Assembly (NCBI RefSeq): GCF_000417875.1
Contig: NW_006920869.1
Span: 675,759 to 739,758 of the forward strand
Source of the DNA: Pseudozyma flocculosa PF-1
Lineage: Eukaryota > Basidiomycota > Ustilaginomycetes > Ustilaginales > Ustilaginaceae
DNA length: 64,000 bases
Direction of reading: 5' to 3'
Within the stretch, counting starts at the first letter, position 1, and every line of letters begins with the position of its first letter. Under the pieces are notes generated by a model. It was not told where the DNA came from. It saw only the letters and a list, made by a program, of their open reading frames with translations, and did no database searches. Below are positions 31,797 to 42,136 of this stretch, in pieces. The position numbers were made by a program, and so were the translations under genes.

Positions 31797-34700
31797 TCAT
31801 TCCCAGCGCAATTTCCACTCGCCATTGAGGTCGCCGCTGAGACCGGTGACGTTGAGCATCTTCTTGTCGCCGTTCCACTTGAAGCTCGAGACGTCCTTGC
31901 CGCCAAACGAGACGCGGTTCGGCTTCTGAGCGACGTCGAGGACAATGACACGCTCCAGGGGCTGCTTGACGCGGAACGCGCCCTCGAGCCTTCCGCTGAC
32001 GCTCGACTTGGCCGCCTCGACGACGAGCGTCGAGTTGTCCGTCGGCGCCGGAGTCTCGCCGTCGTCGAGGTAGAAGTCCGAGTAGGCCTGGCCGGTGCTG
32101 TTGAGGTTGACGACGAGGCCAAAGGGCTTCTGGCGCGTCTCGTAGGTCGTGTAGCTCGGCTCGGCGTGGGTGAGGAGGGCGCGGCCGGGGCGCAGGTGGG
32201 CGTTGATGTGCGAGAGCGGCGCCTCGACGGTGACGTTCTTGTCGGCCTCGACGTCGAGGGCCTCGTACGTATAGACGTTGCGCCACGATCCGCCGGCCGA
32301 GGGGAAGAGGCCCTTGACGGTCGTCACGTTGGGCTCGAGGACGGGCGTGACGAGCAGGTCGGGTCCAAAGAGGAACTGGTGCGCCGAGTCCTTGGTCTGC
32401 TCAAAGACCGACTCGAACTCGTACCAGAGGGCGCGCAGCGCCGGCTGACCCGTGACGCTGGAGCGCGAGACGTGCGAGTAGAGCGTGGGCAGCAGCTCGT
32501 ACCGCTTGCGCAGCGCGCGGCGCGATGCCTCGGCCACGCTGTCCCATCGGTACGGCTCCTGCGAGATGGCGCCCTGCGTATTGTGGTTGCGCATAAAGGG
32601 AGACCACGCTCCGAGCATCATCCACCGGTTGCAGAGCTCCTCGTCCGTGTTGCGGTTGAAGCCGCAGATGTCGGCGCCCACCATCGGCATGCCAAAGATC
32701 TGGAACTGCAGCATTCCGCCGATGCTCTCGGCCATGCCTGCGCCCGCCTTGTACGCCTCCTTGCCCGGCAGAATCTTCCAGATGGAGAAGTTGTCGCCGA
32801 GCCAGTGGCCCGTGTACTTGCCCGCTCCCGGGTACGTCGAACGCGAGATGAGGAAGGGACGCTGGTCCGGGTGGATCTTCTTGAGGGCGCGGTGGACGTG
32901 CATCTCCTCGAGCGTGCCGTCGAGGTTGTGGACGTCGTAGAAGGAGCGCTCGCCGTCGACGCCGACCGCATCCATCGACACCGTCTTGTGGTCGAGGTTG
33001 ATGTTGAGCGGGCCCTCGCTGTAGTGGATGCCGTTGTGGATGGCGTAGGGCGGGTTGGTGCGGTAGCGCTGCGAGGCGTTGGCATAGGCAAAGTCGGGCT
33101 CGTTGGGGCCGTACTTGTCTTCGCCGCCGGCGTCCTGCCTCTTGGCTAGGGCCAGGTCCAAGTCCGCGGCCAGGCGCCGCTTCTCCGCCGGGTTGTTTTG
33201 CAGGACATCGGGCTTGAAGGTGTAGGTACCGTTGACGGTGATGTTGCCCGAGTTGCCCCAGGTCATGTTGTCGTAGCCCTGCGGCCAGCCGGGCTGCGAC
33301 GTCTGGGCCGTGTAGACGGGCGTGCTGGAGAGGTTGGTCTCGGGGCCGGCGGCGTTGCCAATGATAAAGGAGCTGGGCTCGTTCATGTCGAGCCAGATGC
33401 CCGAGAAGTCGACAATCTTGCTAAAGTTGGCCATGGCCTCGGTCCACCACTGCTGGGCGTTGGGCGCCTGCTGGTCGACGAAGGTTGTATAGCCCGGCCA
33501 CACGGAGCCGACGTACTGCGTGCCGTTGCGGTTATTGAGGAAGACATCGAGCTCGTCGCCGCGCGTGCCCGCAGCGTAGGTGTCGCTCTCGTTGGTGGGC
33601 GCCTTGGGGATGGCCGCGTCGATGATGGGGACGTAGTGCTGGTGCTGCGACCGGAGGTCCGAGATGAAGCCGGCCAGCTCCTCCTGCGGGAAGCGGTTCG
33701 GGTCGACGGTGAAGTCCCGGAAGGTGTCCATGTAGTCGATGTCCTGCCACTGCACCTCGAGCGGGATGTCGGCCTTGCGCATAGCCTCGTTGACCTCGCG
33801 CGTCTGCGAGACGTTATTGTAGCCCCAGCGTAGCAGGTGCATGCCAAAGCTCCAGTAGGGCTGCATCGTGGGCAGGCCGACGAAGTTGACGTACTGGGCG
33901 ATGGCGGCGTTGGCGCTGTTGCCGCCACGCTCGGCATCGTCGCCCGAGAAGAAGCGGAAGTCAAGCGTGCCGCCGATGGCGCGGTACTGGATCAGGCCGC
34001 GGCGGAGGAGCACGTCCATGCCGGCCGTGTTCTGCAGGTAGACAGCGTGCGTGTTGACCTTGCCGTCGGCGCCCTGGCGGGCCTCTGTGTAGACCGGGTG
34101 GTAGCCGTACTGGTTGCTGTCGACGGGCGTGCCGGCATCGAGGGTAAAGAAGGGCTGCAGCGTCTCGTCCGGGTCGCGGCGGAAGGAGCCCACGTACTCG
34201 CCCAGGCCGTAGATGTTGGCATCCTCGGGCAGCGCCGACGAGAGCTGGAGATACTGGTTCTCGAACACGAGCGGGTGGGCCGGCATGGCAGTCGAGTTGC
34301 GCTTCGAGTCGCCCGAGACATTGTTGATGCCCTGGTCGTAGGTGGGGATGTTGTCGGGACGGGTGTCGAAGATGACGTCGCCGTTGGAGCGGCGCTCGAC
34401 CCAGAAGGCCCAGGGGCCGGTCGAGTTGCCCGACTCGCCCGTGTGGTGGAAGACGAGGTCGCTGTCGTCGACGGTGGAGCTATGCTTGATCTTGGCGGGG
34501 TCATCGCCGGGGCGGTCAAAGATGAGGCCGTCGGGCAGCTGGTACTGCTGCTTGTCGGTGTCGTAGAGGTGGACGTGGAGCTGGTGCTTGTTCTCGTAGA
34601 CGACGGCGAGGGTCAGGTTTTGGATGTCGACGCCGTAGGCGTGGCACGCCTCACCGGCGAGGCTGAGCCGGGCGGTGAAGCCGGCGCGGGACTTCTTTGG

Positions 34701-34913
34701 CTCGCCGACGAGCTGGTATCCGGGGCAGGCAGTCACGTCAAACGAGGGGCGGATGAGGCTGTCGCCGGAGGTGTCATTGGACGCCTGTCGTTGCTGGAGG
34801 GTGCTGAGCTCGAGCTGCGAGTCGCGGGTGGAGAGCGTGGCTGGCGCTGAGAGCGTCGAGCCGGTCAGAGCCGCCACCGCGAGGGCGTACAGCGGGGAGA
34901 GGGCGGGTCGCAT
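31797..34913 (-). CDS. Secreted alpha-glucosidase, glycoside hydrolase family 31
   Basis: Releases glucose from maltose and malto-oligosaccharides outside the cell. Intronless, 1038 aa. The ATG at 34913 starts a good signal peptide (MRPALSPLYALAVAAL, ending near LSA); an ATG 37 codons upstream would place a polar stretch before it. GH31 hallmarks are the nucleophile D509 in GIWLDMNEPSSF and acid/base D707 in HWLGDNFSIW. Others are DIDYMDTFRDFTVDPNRFP, GADICGFNRNT, SPFMRNHN and the distal beta domain with YTYEALDVEADKNVTVEAPL. Many NXS/T sequons (NDTS, NLTL, NVSQ, NLSS, NMTW, NITVNGT) agree with heavy glycosylation. Length is typical of fungal maltase-glucoamylase-type enzymes. A TATATAAG lies about 120 nt upstream. 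Confidence 0.94.
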   Translation of the reverse strand: MRPALSPLYALAVAALTGSTLSAPATLSTRDSQLELSTLQQRQASNDTSGDSLIRPSFDVTACPGYQLVGEPKKSRAGFTARLSLAGEACHAYGVDIQNLTLAVVYENKHQLHVHLYDTDKQQYQLPDGLIFDRPGDDPAKIKHSSTVDDSDLVFHHTGESGNSTGPWAFWVERRSNGDVIFDTRPDNIPTYDQGINNVSGDSKRNSTAMPAHPLVFENQYLQLSSALPEDANIYGLGEYVGSFRRDPDETLQPFFTLDAGTPVDSNQYGYHPVYTEARQGADGKVNTHAVYLQNTAGMDVLLRRGLIQYRAIGGTLDFRFFSGDDAERGGNSANAAIAQYVNFVGLPTMQPYWSFGMHLLRWGYNNVSQTREVNEAMRKADIPLEVQWQDIDYMDTFRDFTVDPNRFPQEELAGFISDLRSQHQHYVPIIDAAIPKAPTNESDTYAAGTRGDELDVFLNNRNGTQYVGSVWPGYTTFVDQQAPNAQQWWTEAMANFSKIVDFSGIWLDMNEPSSFIIGNAAGPETNLSSTPVYTAQTSQPGWPQGYDNMTWGNSGNITVNGTYTFKPDVLQNNPAEKRRLAADLDLALAKRQDAGGEDKYGPNEPDFAYANASQRYRTNPPYAIHNGIHYSEGPLNINLDHKTVSMDAVGVDGERSFYDVHNLDGTLEEMHVHRALKKIHPDQRPFLISRSTYPGAGKYTGHWLGDNFSIWKILPGKEAYKAGAGMAESIGGMLQFQIFGMPMVGADICGFNRNTDEELCNRWMMLGAWSPFMRNHNTQGAISQEPYRWDSVAEASRRALRKRYELLPTLYSHVSRSSVTGQPALRALWYEFESVFEQTKDSAHQFLFGPDLLVTPVLEPNVTTVKGLFPSAGGSWRNVYTYEALDVEADKNVTVEAPLSHINAHLRPGRALLTHAEPSYTTYETRQKPFGLVVNLNSTGQAYSDFYLDDGETPAPTDNSTLVVEAAKSSVSGRLEGAFRVKQPLERVIVLDVAQKPNRVSFGGKDVSSFKWNGDKKMLNVTGLSGDLNGEWKLRWE

Positions 34914-35032
34914 GGTCGGTCGGGTCCACTTGTCGTCCTGCTCGCTTGCTTGCTCGATGGCTAGGTTCTCGCCGGTTGAAGAGGGCTTGCTAGAGGGCGG
35001 TGGTGGACGTGGTCGGAGTGCCAAAGGTGGAC

Positions 35033-35040
35033 CTTATATA
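35033..35040 (-). promoter_or_regulatory. TATA box of the alpha-glucosidase gene
   Basis: TATATAAG on the minus strand, 120-127 nt before the start codon at 34913. It also lies just outside the longer open frame, consistent with the chosen start. Confidence 0.7.
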
Positions 35041-36392
35041 CGACGTCGTGTCTCAAAGCGGACTGGACGTCGCTGGACGAAGCAAGGCGGTGGTCGACGG
35101 CTTAGCATCCGGGAGGGCAGGCCCACTGCTGAGGAAGCCGAGCTCGTCGGGGCGCTCGGAGAAAGGTTGCCGTGGTGAGGCGAGGCTGCACCATGCCGTA
35201 CGCCGGGCTGCTCCGATGACCGTATGGAGAAGCCAGGCAAGGTGCCCTGCGGGGCTCCTCGCTCGTCTAGGCCGGCCTGCCTGCGTTGCCAGGCCTACTT
35301 GCCTTGCTTTCCCCACGGCCATGGCAGGCGGTGCGTGCGGGGGGCCGTCTCGGCTGCGGACGAATTCGAGCCTGCGGAGCCTGCGGTTGCGGAGGATTCA
35401 TGGTCAATGGGCGAGCCGATGGTGGTGCGGTACGAGGGTCCACCCGCGGTGGCCGTCGGTCTCTTGAGCGGGGCGCGGCGGCAGTCGACATTCCAGCCAT
35501 GCCTTGCCAGGCCTGGCCTCTCCCTGAATCCCCATTCGCAATCATTTCGCCGACGCAAGCAGGGGGCAGGATGCGGAGCACGCTCATCATGGCTCACGAT
35601 ACATACGCGACTCCCATCCGCCCCAGCGCGACCGAGATGGCTCCAAGCGAGCGTCGTCGTGCGCTTCGGTTGTTCGGCTTGGCTCGACGACCGACGATGG
35701 CATGGCATCCCCCCCCACCGTCATCAATCCGCCGACCGTCTCTGTGTCCGCATGCCCCAATATCAAGCATGATCGGCGTCCTGAACACCGGCCAGCCCCC
35801 GCGTCCGACATAGCGGAAGGCCTCGGTCCACTGTCGGCCTCATGGCTCTTTAGTCTGGCCTATCCCCCACAGCCGATGCTCGCTTCAAAGGCAGGGTCGG
35901 GATGGTGGAGCGAGTTGCTCCGAGCGTGTCTGTGGCATGTCGTCAAGCAGACCATAAGTGTAAAAGAGGTCTCGAAACGACTGACTCGCTGAGGACAGAC
36001 GACAGTTCCACCTCTCCTGGGCAACGCCCTGCTTCTCCGTCAAGACAATCCGACAAGCGCAGGTTCTCCTGTCTCGCAGATCAGTGCGCAGACGGGGTCA
36101 GGGTGACGATGGAATGTTCGTGTGGTTGTCTGTCTGTGTCTGTTGTACAAAAGTGGTGATTTCGGTCGATGATGCGGGGGCTGCAGGCTCTGGACGACAA
36201 CTGCTCGAAGCCCGGTCGGGAGAGGAGGACACGCCGACAAAAATCGGCCTACACTCTGCGCCCGGTTGTGTCGCGGAGGGCCAGTCGAGTCCATCAGAGC
36301 TCTCAGCCATGTCCCATCCATGGCGGAAAGCGTTTCGGAACGTGGGCGCCGATTCTGGACCGCTGACGCCGCAGCGGCCCCGTCCAGCCCCG
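35041..36392. other. Gene-free spacer
   Basis: 1.35 kb between the alpha-glucosidase promoter and the 3' end of the universal-stress gene. Open frames on both strands lack recognisable features. GGCCTGGCC-like motifs occur near 35270-35285 and 35505-35520. No gene supported. Confidence 0.45.
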
Positions 36393-37844
36393 TCAATGGA
36401 AGTGAGGGATCCGCAGGCTCTCCCGCTTGCTCTTGTTGACGCTCATAGGCAAGCCCTCGACGCCCTTGACGAGGTCGTGGTAGCTCCGCCGCTTCGGGTC
36501 CTTGAGCCGCTTCTTGAGGTGTTTCTGCACCTTGGCCTCGGGTCGCACCACCACGACCGGCACCGGTGAGGTCATCAGGATATCGCTGAAGTCGGCCGAG
36601 GGGTTCAAGGTTCGGCGATCAGCACGTTGCTCGAGTCGCCGGGAGCTCAGGCCGGGATCTGCGGAACTCACCGACTGACGTGGCCCATGAGCTGCTGCCC
36701 AAGCATCTTCTGGAACTTGTTGGCCGACTTGCCCCTCGTGCCGACCGTCAGGCTGTCGGGTCGGTAGGTGTATATGAGTTGGAGGATTGTCGATGTGATG
36801 CTGCCTGCGACAAACTCGACCACGATGGAGATCTGACGTCGGATACGGGCGAGCGAAGTGGCTGGTCAGCGGGCTGCACGACCTGTAGCGCCGCCGCGAG
36901 GGCTGATCGCGAACTCACCTTACGATCCTCTGCCTCCTCGTTCAGCTCGACGATGCTCGCCATCAATTCCCTGGCGTCCTCCCTTGCGGTCTCTTGGTCG
37001 ATCTCTGCAAGAAGTGAGAAGGCAGAGCACAGGAGCCGGTCAGCACCGCCGCGGCTCGTCGCGAACCATACCCGCTTTCACCGCTCGCTGCCGAGTATGT
37101 TAACTCACCATCCGCCTCGCCTTCGAGGATCCGGCATGCGACCACCTCGTCGCCGTCTTCCACCAGGTTCTCCATCAGCCAGATCAGGGCGCGCTCACTG
37201 TCGGAGCAGAAGAAGGTCGAGGTCTTAGTCTCTGACGCCGCGCAGCCCAACCCTGCCCTTTAGCTGGAAGATCGACAACCCACCTGTAGACGTTGTCGTC
37301 GACGGCGCACATAAAGGTCCGCGTGTTCTTTGTCCTCTCGTAGCCGATGGACTTGACCTGGAGCGTGAAGCTGAAGAAGCCGCTGCTGGTCTCTTCTGCG
37401 TCGGGCATGGTGTCGAAGCCGACTCTCCTCTCGTAGCCGGGCTTGATGTCGCTCAGACCGCCCGAGCTGCTGGTCCGGCTCTTTGCCAGCGACGGCCCTC
37501 CCTTTCGCCCGCCATAGTTGCCATCTCCCACAATGTGGGAGCGCGATGGCGAGGAGGGTAGCGAGACGGACGACTCTGCGGTTGTGGTGAGCGACTCTCC
37601 GCGTGGCCGCCGTCGCTCGGGCTCCTCGATGGTGATCGAGGTGCGGCTGGGCTCCTTGCTGATGGCGTGCGAGCTCAGCGCCGAATTGTCCGAGCTGCCT
37701 GCAGCACGCTGTAGCGTCGTGTCGGGGCGGGAGCGAATCGGTACAGGCGAGACGAGCGCGGTCAGTAGGCCCGTTCGCCTCTAGCGCTTACACTTGTATG
37801 CGGAGCCTGCTCACCAGAATTGGCGTCGTAGGCCTCGATGGCAT
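36393..37844 (-). CDS. Universal stress protein (UspA) domain protein
   Basis: A fungal protein with one UspA-like nucleotide-binding domain. Hand-built model complement(36393..36585, 36672..36832, 36919..37004, 37109..37197, 37284..37708, 37815..37844), 327 aa, six exons. All donors are GTG-(A/G)-G and all acceptors AG, and every phase matches. A Ser/Pro-rich N-terminus precedes the domain, which runs TFMCAVDDNVYSERALIWLM (first strand and helix), then VACRILEGEADEIDQETARE and SIVVEFVAGSITSTI. It ends with SLTVGTRGKSANKF plus SPVPVVVVRPE. A basic tail (KVQKHLKKRLKDPKRR) ends the chain. The start at 37844 is uncertain: the frame stays open for about 50 Ser/Gln/His-rich codons upstream without an ATG, so a further 5' exon is possible. 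Confidence 0.82.
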
Positions 37845-38261
37845 GGTGCTAGCCGCCTCCACGTTGAGCCGTGCGCTAGCGGAGCGGGACGAGGCAGGTG
37901 GAGAGGAAGAAGTGGAGTCGGTGCCCGTGACGAGACGGCTGTCGAGGTGGAGTCTGTGCTGCTGCTGATGGCTGACGGCAACGGGCGCAGCGTGTCTGGA
38001 AGCTCTGTAACGGGCTCAATGGCAGGCAAAATCGTGGTTGATGGTGGCTGGCCGATAAGGAGGCTGCTGCCGGCTGATCGCTGCTGCATCAAGTGGGGGA
38101 CGGACGCGGGGGGAGGGGGGCGCGCACGCACCAGAGCACAGCCCTGGCTCAGCCTCGCTCACATCCGAGCCTGGGCCCTGCCCTGCCTGCCTGGTTGCCT
38201 CTTTGTCGGCTTTCGGAGCAGGCTTGGCTCAGCGATTCCACCGCCGCCAACTCTGTCCTCC

Positions 38262-38930
38262 TGAGTGCTTTTGCTCAACTGTGGGGCAAGCTGCAATAGG
38301 CCAGATCCAAGCTCATAGTCCATTTTTGCTCTGTTAGCTGTCAACCAATGCTATGGTACTAATACATGTGCAACCAGCTCAGCCAAGTCTGAGCGAGTTT
38401 GGCAACAATATGACTCCTCAAAAGGGCAAATGTAGAAATATCTGGTGCAAAGTGTGAAAAGCACTTGAAAAAACATTAAATATCAACATTGTGCCCACTC
38501 AAACTGCCTTCCAGTGCTCTGATCAGGCTGCAGCAAGCATCTTTGCAAGCCTGAGCATCAGGACTAGCAGATGAGCAAGGTTGCCAGGCCCTTGTCTGGG
38601 AAAATGTGCAGGATTGTTGAGCAAAGTGTAGAAAACACATTGTTGGAAGCTGCCATTCTGCCTACACATTTTGGTCTTGGATCTCAGGCAGTTTTTGGGC
38701 CTTCTGCGTCGGTGCCAGGCCAACCAAGGGCAGATGTTTGGTCCTATGTTGAGGGCTGTGTGTAGGGTGAAGGTACAGTAAGCATCTATGCTTTGCCGGC
38801 ACCTGTTTTTGTCCTAGTGCAAAAAAAAAGCTTGCTGCCACGCCAATGCATGTGCTGTAAGCAAGTCCTTGACCAAGCCGTCCAATTCTTGCCATCAGAT
38901 AGCACATGTCCATTTGATGAGATCTAGAGT
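38262..38930. other. CpG-depleted, AT-richer island (probable decayed element)
   Basis: About 670 bp whose composition differs sharply from everything around it. Lines I counted are roughly 40-45% GC, and I find only six CpG dinucleotides in the whole stretch, although ordinary 60-base lines of this window carry several each. TpG and CpA are abundant. There is no long open frame. Two related segments occur inside it (GCAAAGTGTGAAAAGCAC near 38449 and GCAAAGTGTAGAAAACAC near 38620). A TATAAAAG follows at the right edge. I read it as an old repeat or solo LTR that lost CpG by deamination of methylated cytosines. Boundaries are approximate and I found no clear target-site duplication. Confidence 0.6.
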
Positions 38931-39622
38931 ATAAAAGACGAGCAAATAGCGCAGGAGGTGCAGGCACAGACGACTCTGAAAGCGCAGCTTCCGAGATCTC
39001 CGCCGCCTCTGTGACGGCTGTTCATTTGGCGGTTCTTACGCTTAGCGCAGCCGCCCCTGCCATGCTGACGTGCAGGATCACGCTAGGACGTCGAACGGTC
39101 GGCAACGGCCGAGGGTGAGGGCTCAATCAGAAAACCGCGATTACGAGCGACGGCGGCGACAACGACGGCAACAAACCGTCGTGACGAGCGCTCAGGTCCC
39201 AGCCGCACTCGTCTGGACCGCCGACCTTCCTCGCTTGACGTGTCTGTCCATCCGCCTCGTTAGATGGAGCTAGTCCAGGGTCGTTCAGGGCCCAGGGTCC
39301 ATGATGCATCCATACACGCGTGCCAGCCCTTGCCTCGTCAAAGCGCAGCTCGGCGATTCGATGATTCATCTCGACCGGCATGCTTCCATCGTCGTCGTCG
39401 CCGCCTCCCGCCCTTCCTTGCTTTCCCTTTGTCTCTCGTCCTCCTCCGCCTTCCCTCCACCTGTTCATGCCTCCGGGGACGTCGCCGGTCTCACGCAATC
39501 CAGTGGAAAAGCGGCAAGAGGCCGTGTGACGTCTGAACGCGCGCTCTGGCGGCTTACCCTCGACGGCGTGTGAACCAGCCAGCCACCGATGTCCGCCACT
39601 CGAGTTCATGGAGCTCACAACC

Positions 39623-39629
39623 TATATAG
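39623..39629 (+). promoter_or_regulatory. TATA box of the catalase gene
   Basis: TATATAG, about 120-126 nt before the catalase start codon at 39749, in a typical core-promoter position for this window. Confidence 0.65.
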
Positions 39630-39717
39630 GATGTCCGAACGAATGGGATACGCTGGCTCTACGCCCTCACGACCACTGTACCGCAGCCTGATTTCCTTTT
39701 ACCCCCGCAACACGCCG

Positions 39718-39743
39718 CCACAGTAATTCGCCACAGTAATTCG
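39718..39743. repeat. 13-bp tandem duplication before the catalase start
   Basis: CCACAGTAATTCG occurs twice without a gap and is followed immediately by CCACC and the ATG at 39749. The duplication is perfect and abuts the start-codon context. Confidence 0.95.
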
Positions 39744-39748
39744 CCACC

Positions 39749-41588
39749 ATGTCCCACCTAAACGTCAGAAGCTTCGCCGAGGATGCCAACGCTGAGCCGG
39801 GCGTCTACAGCGCATCGAACGGCGTGGCCATGCCGCACGCCTACGAGGCCCAGCGCGTCGGCACCGAGGGCCCGCTCCTCCTCCAGGACTTCCACCTCGT
39901 CGACCTCCTCTCGCACTTCGACCGCGAGCGCATCCCCGAACGTGTCGTCCACGCCAAGGGAGGCGGCGCACACGGCACCTACCGCACCACCCACCCGATC
40001 CCGGACCTCTGCTTCGCGCCCCTGTTTGCCGAGAAGACCGAGTGCCCCATCACGGTCCGTTTCAGCACCGTCGGCGGCGAATCCGGCTCCCCCGACTGCG
40101 CACGCGACCCCCGAGGCTTCTCTGTCAAGTTCCGGACCAAACAGGGCAACATGGACTGGGTCTACAATAATACTCCAATCTTCTTGTGAGCCGCCGCCGC
40201 CGTTCAGTGTTGCTGGATGATCAGATTGAGCATGCTGCGACGACGAGCGGTGATATTGACGCGTAAAAATATTGTGGCGCGTCTGCTATGCCCCCTCTTC
40301 TTTCTTTAGCCTCCGTGACCCCGCCAAGTTCCCGCACTTCATCCACACTCAGAAGCGCAACCCGCAGACGAACCTGACCCACGGCGACGACTCGACGCAG
40401 TTCTGGGACTACATGGGCCAGAACCCCGAGTCGGTGCACCAGTTCCTGTACCTGATGGGCCCGCGCGGCATCCCCGCCACCTGGCGCCACATGCAGGGCT
40501 ACTCTGGCCATACGTTCAAGTTTGTCAACAAGGAGGGCAAGTGGAAGTACTGCCAGATCCACATCCTGTCGCAGCAGGGCACCCAGAACCTGACCAACGA
40601 CGAGGCCGCCGAAAAGTCGCCCGACGAGCACCAAAAGGACTTGTTCAGCGCCATCGAGCGGGGCGAGTACCCTAAGTGGGACGTCAAGTACCAGATCATG
40701 ACACCCAGCGAGGCCATCGACGCCGGCGTCAACGTCAACGACCTGACCAAGACGTGGCCCCGCGACAAGTTCCCGCTGCAGCCGCTCGGCGAGATCAAGC
40801 TTGATCAGAACGTGGCAAACTACTTTGCCGAGATCGAGCAGGTGGCCTTCAACCCGGCGCACCTGGTCCCCGGCCTCGAGCCGTCCAACGACCCGGTGCT
40901 GCAGAGCCGTCTGTTCTCGTACCCGGACACGCACCGCCACCGCATCGGCGTCAACTACCAGCAGCTGCCCGTCAACCAGCCCAACCCGGAGCACAAGCAC
41001 GTCAACTTCCAGCGCGACGGCGGCATGGCCTTCTATAACCAGGGCCCGCGCCCCAACTACATCTCGTCGCTGGCGCCGCCCAAGTTCCTGCAGCGCACCG
41101 TCGACCTCGACGCCGTGCACGGCGACTACGAGGGCAACGCCATCTCTTTCCTCAGTGGTGTGTCCGAGGAGGACTTTGTGCAGCCGCGCGAGCTGTGGCG
41201 CAAGGTCTTTTCCGAAGAGGACCGCCAGAACACGATCAAGAACATCTCGGGCCACATGTCGACGTGCACCGACAAGGGCATCCTCGCCAACGCCATCGCC
41301 GTCTGGCACCAGGTCGACGCCGACCTCGCCGCCGCCATTGCCGAGCCGCTGGGCCTCAAGGGCAAGTACAAGACCGACCTGCGCGAGGCCGTCTTCAACG
41401 GCTCGCACAACTTCCTCGGCCGCGACGTCGGCACCAACGGCCTCAAGACCAAGGGCCCCACGGTAGCCAACAACATCGACAAGGTCAAGGACGCCGTGTA
41501 CGGCGCGCGCAAGCCCGACGGCGTCGCCAGCGTCAATGGCCACGCCGCCAACCATAGCACGCAGAACGTCGCCGCCAACGGCCACTGA
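39749..41588 (+). CDS. Catalase (monofunctional, heme)
   Basis: Decomposes hydrogen peroxide. The model is join(39749..40185, 40310..41588), 571 aa, with one 124-nt GTGAGC...TTTAG intron. Catalytic H68 lies in [33 protein letters not shown] matches the distal pocket, and the proximal heme ligand Y350 is in [24 protein letters not shown] follows. The chain lacks an N-terminal signal peptide and ends NGH, so I see no canonical PTS1 peroxisomal signal. A cytosolic small-subunit-type catalase is likely. The C-terminal 40 residues are a variable tail. The start context CGCCACCATG is strong. Confidence 0.95.
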
Positions 41589-42136
41589 TGTGGTCGCACG
41601 TCGTCTTGTTTGCTGTCCGTCGTCGTGGTTACCGCTGTCCTGTATTTCTACCTGAGTTCCCAGCAAGCGATCCCGTATCGACAGCGTGGATTCGTCCGTG
41701 TCGGAAGCAACGAGCGCGGAGCGATGGCTGGGTTGCTTGGCAAATCTACGACGGCCTCAGGCACGCGGGGGGCCACGCGCGAATTAATTAATGACGTAGC
41801 AGCGGCGGTGGTATCGGCGCGGTGGGCAGCCCTTGGACCCTGATCTCGCTTTCAGCTGCTGCTTCCATCGGAGAAATGCCGGCGTGCCGGAATCAAAGGG
41901 TCCGTGGCCATCCGGCCGCCTAAACTTTTTCCTTGCTTGGCTGTGCAGCAGTCGGAACGCTCGTTGCCCTGCCCTCTCACCACCACGCTGCCTCTGCCGT
42001 GCTCCCGAACGGGTCTGCTATGCTCTCGATCTCGACTCGACTGGGTTGGCACCCGACGTCCATCTCTCAACACTGCACCCTCGCAATCCTTCCCGTCCTT
42101 TGACCCCGCGACCGGCTCGCAACTGCAACGCTCGCC
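41589..42136. other. Spacer catalase / YheT-like esterase
   Basis: 548 bp between two plus-strand genes, with an AATTAATTAATGA stretch near 41784. No gene or clear promoter element is supported. Confidence 0.4.

Larger units (their letters stand above)
37845..39748. other. 1.9-kb spacer containing a compositionally foreign island
   Basis: Apart from the CpG-poor island (38262-38930), a TATAAAAG at 38930-38937 and the catalase promoter at the right end, I see no gene. The left 50-150 bp may belong to the 5' part of the universal-stress gene. Confidence 0.5.

Noticed and set aside
37750..37844. 34-nt first intron for the universal-stress gene using a TAG acceptor
   Set aside because: Too short for an intron in this window; a 106-nt intron ending CTACAG keeps the frame and fits the usual size.
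40221..41666. 481-residue minus-strand frame opposite catalase
   Set aside because: Antisense shadow; catalase motifs on the plus strand are unambiguous.
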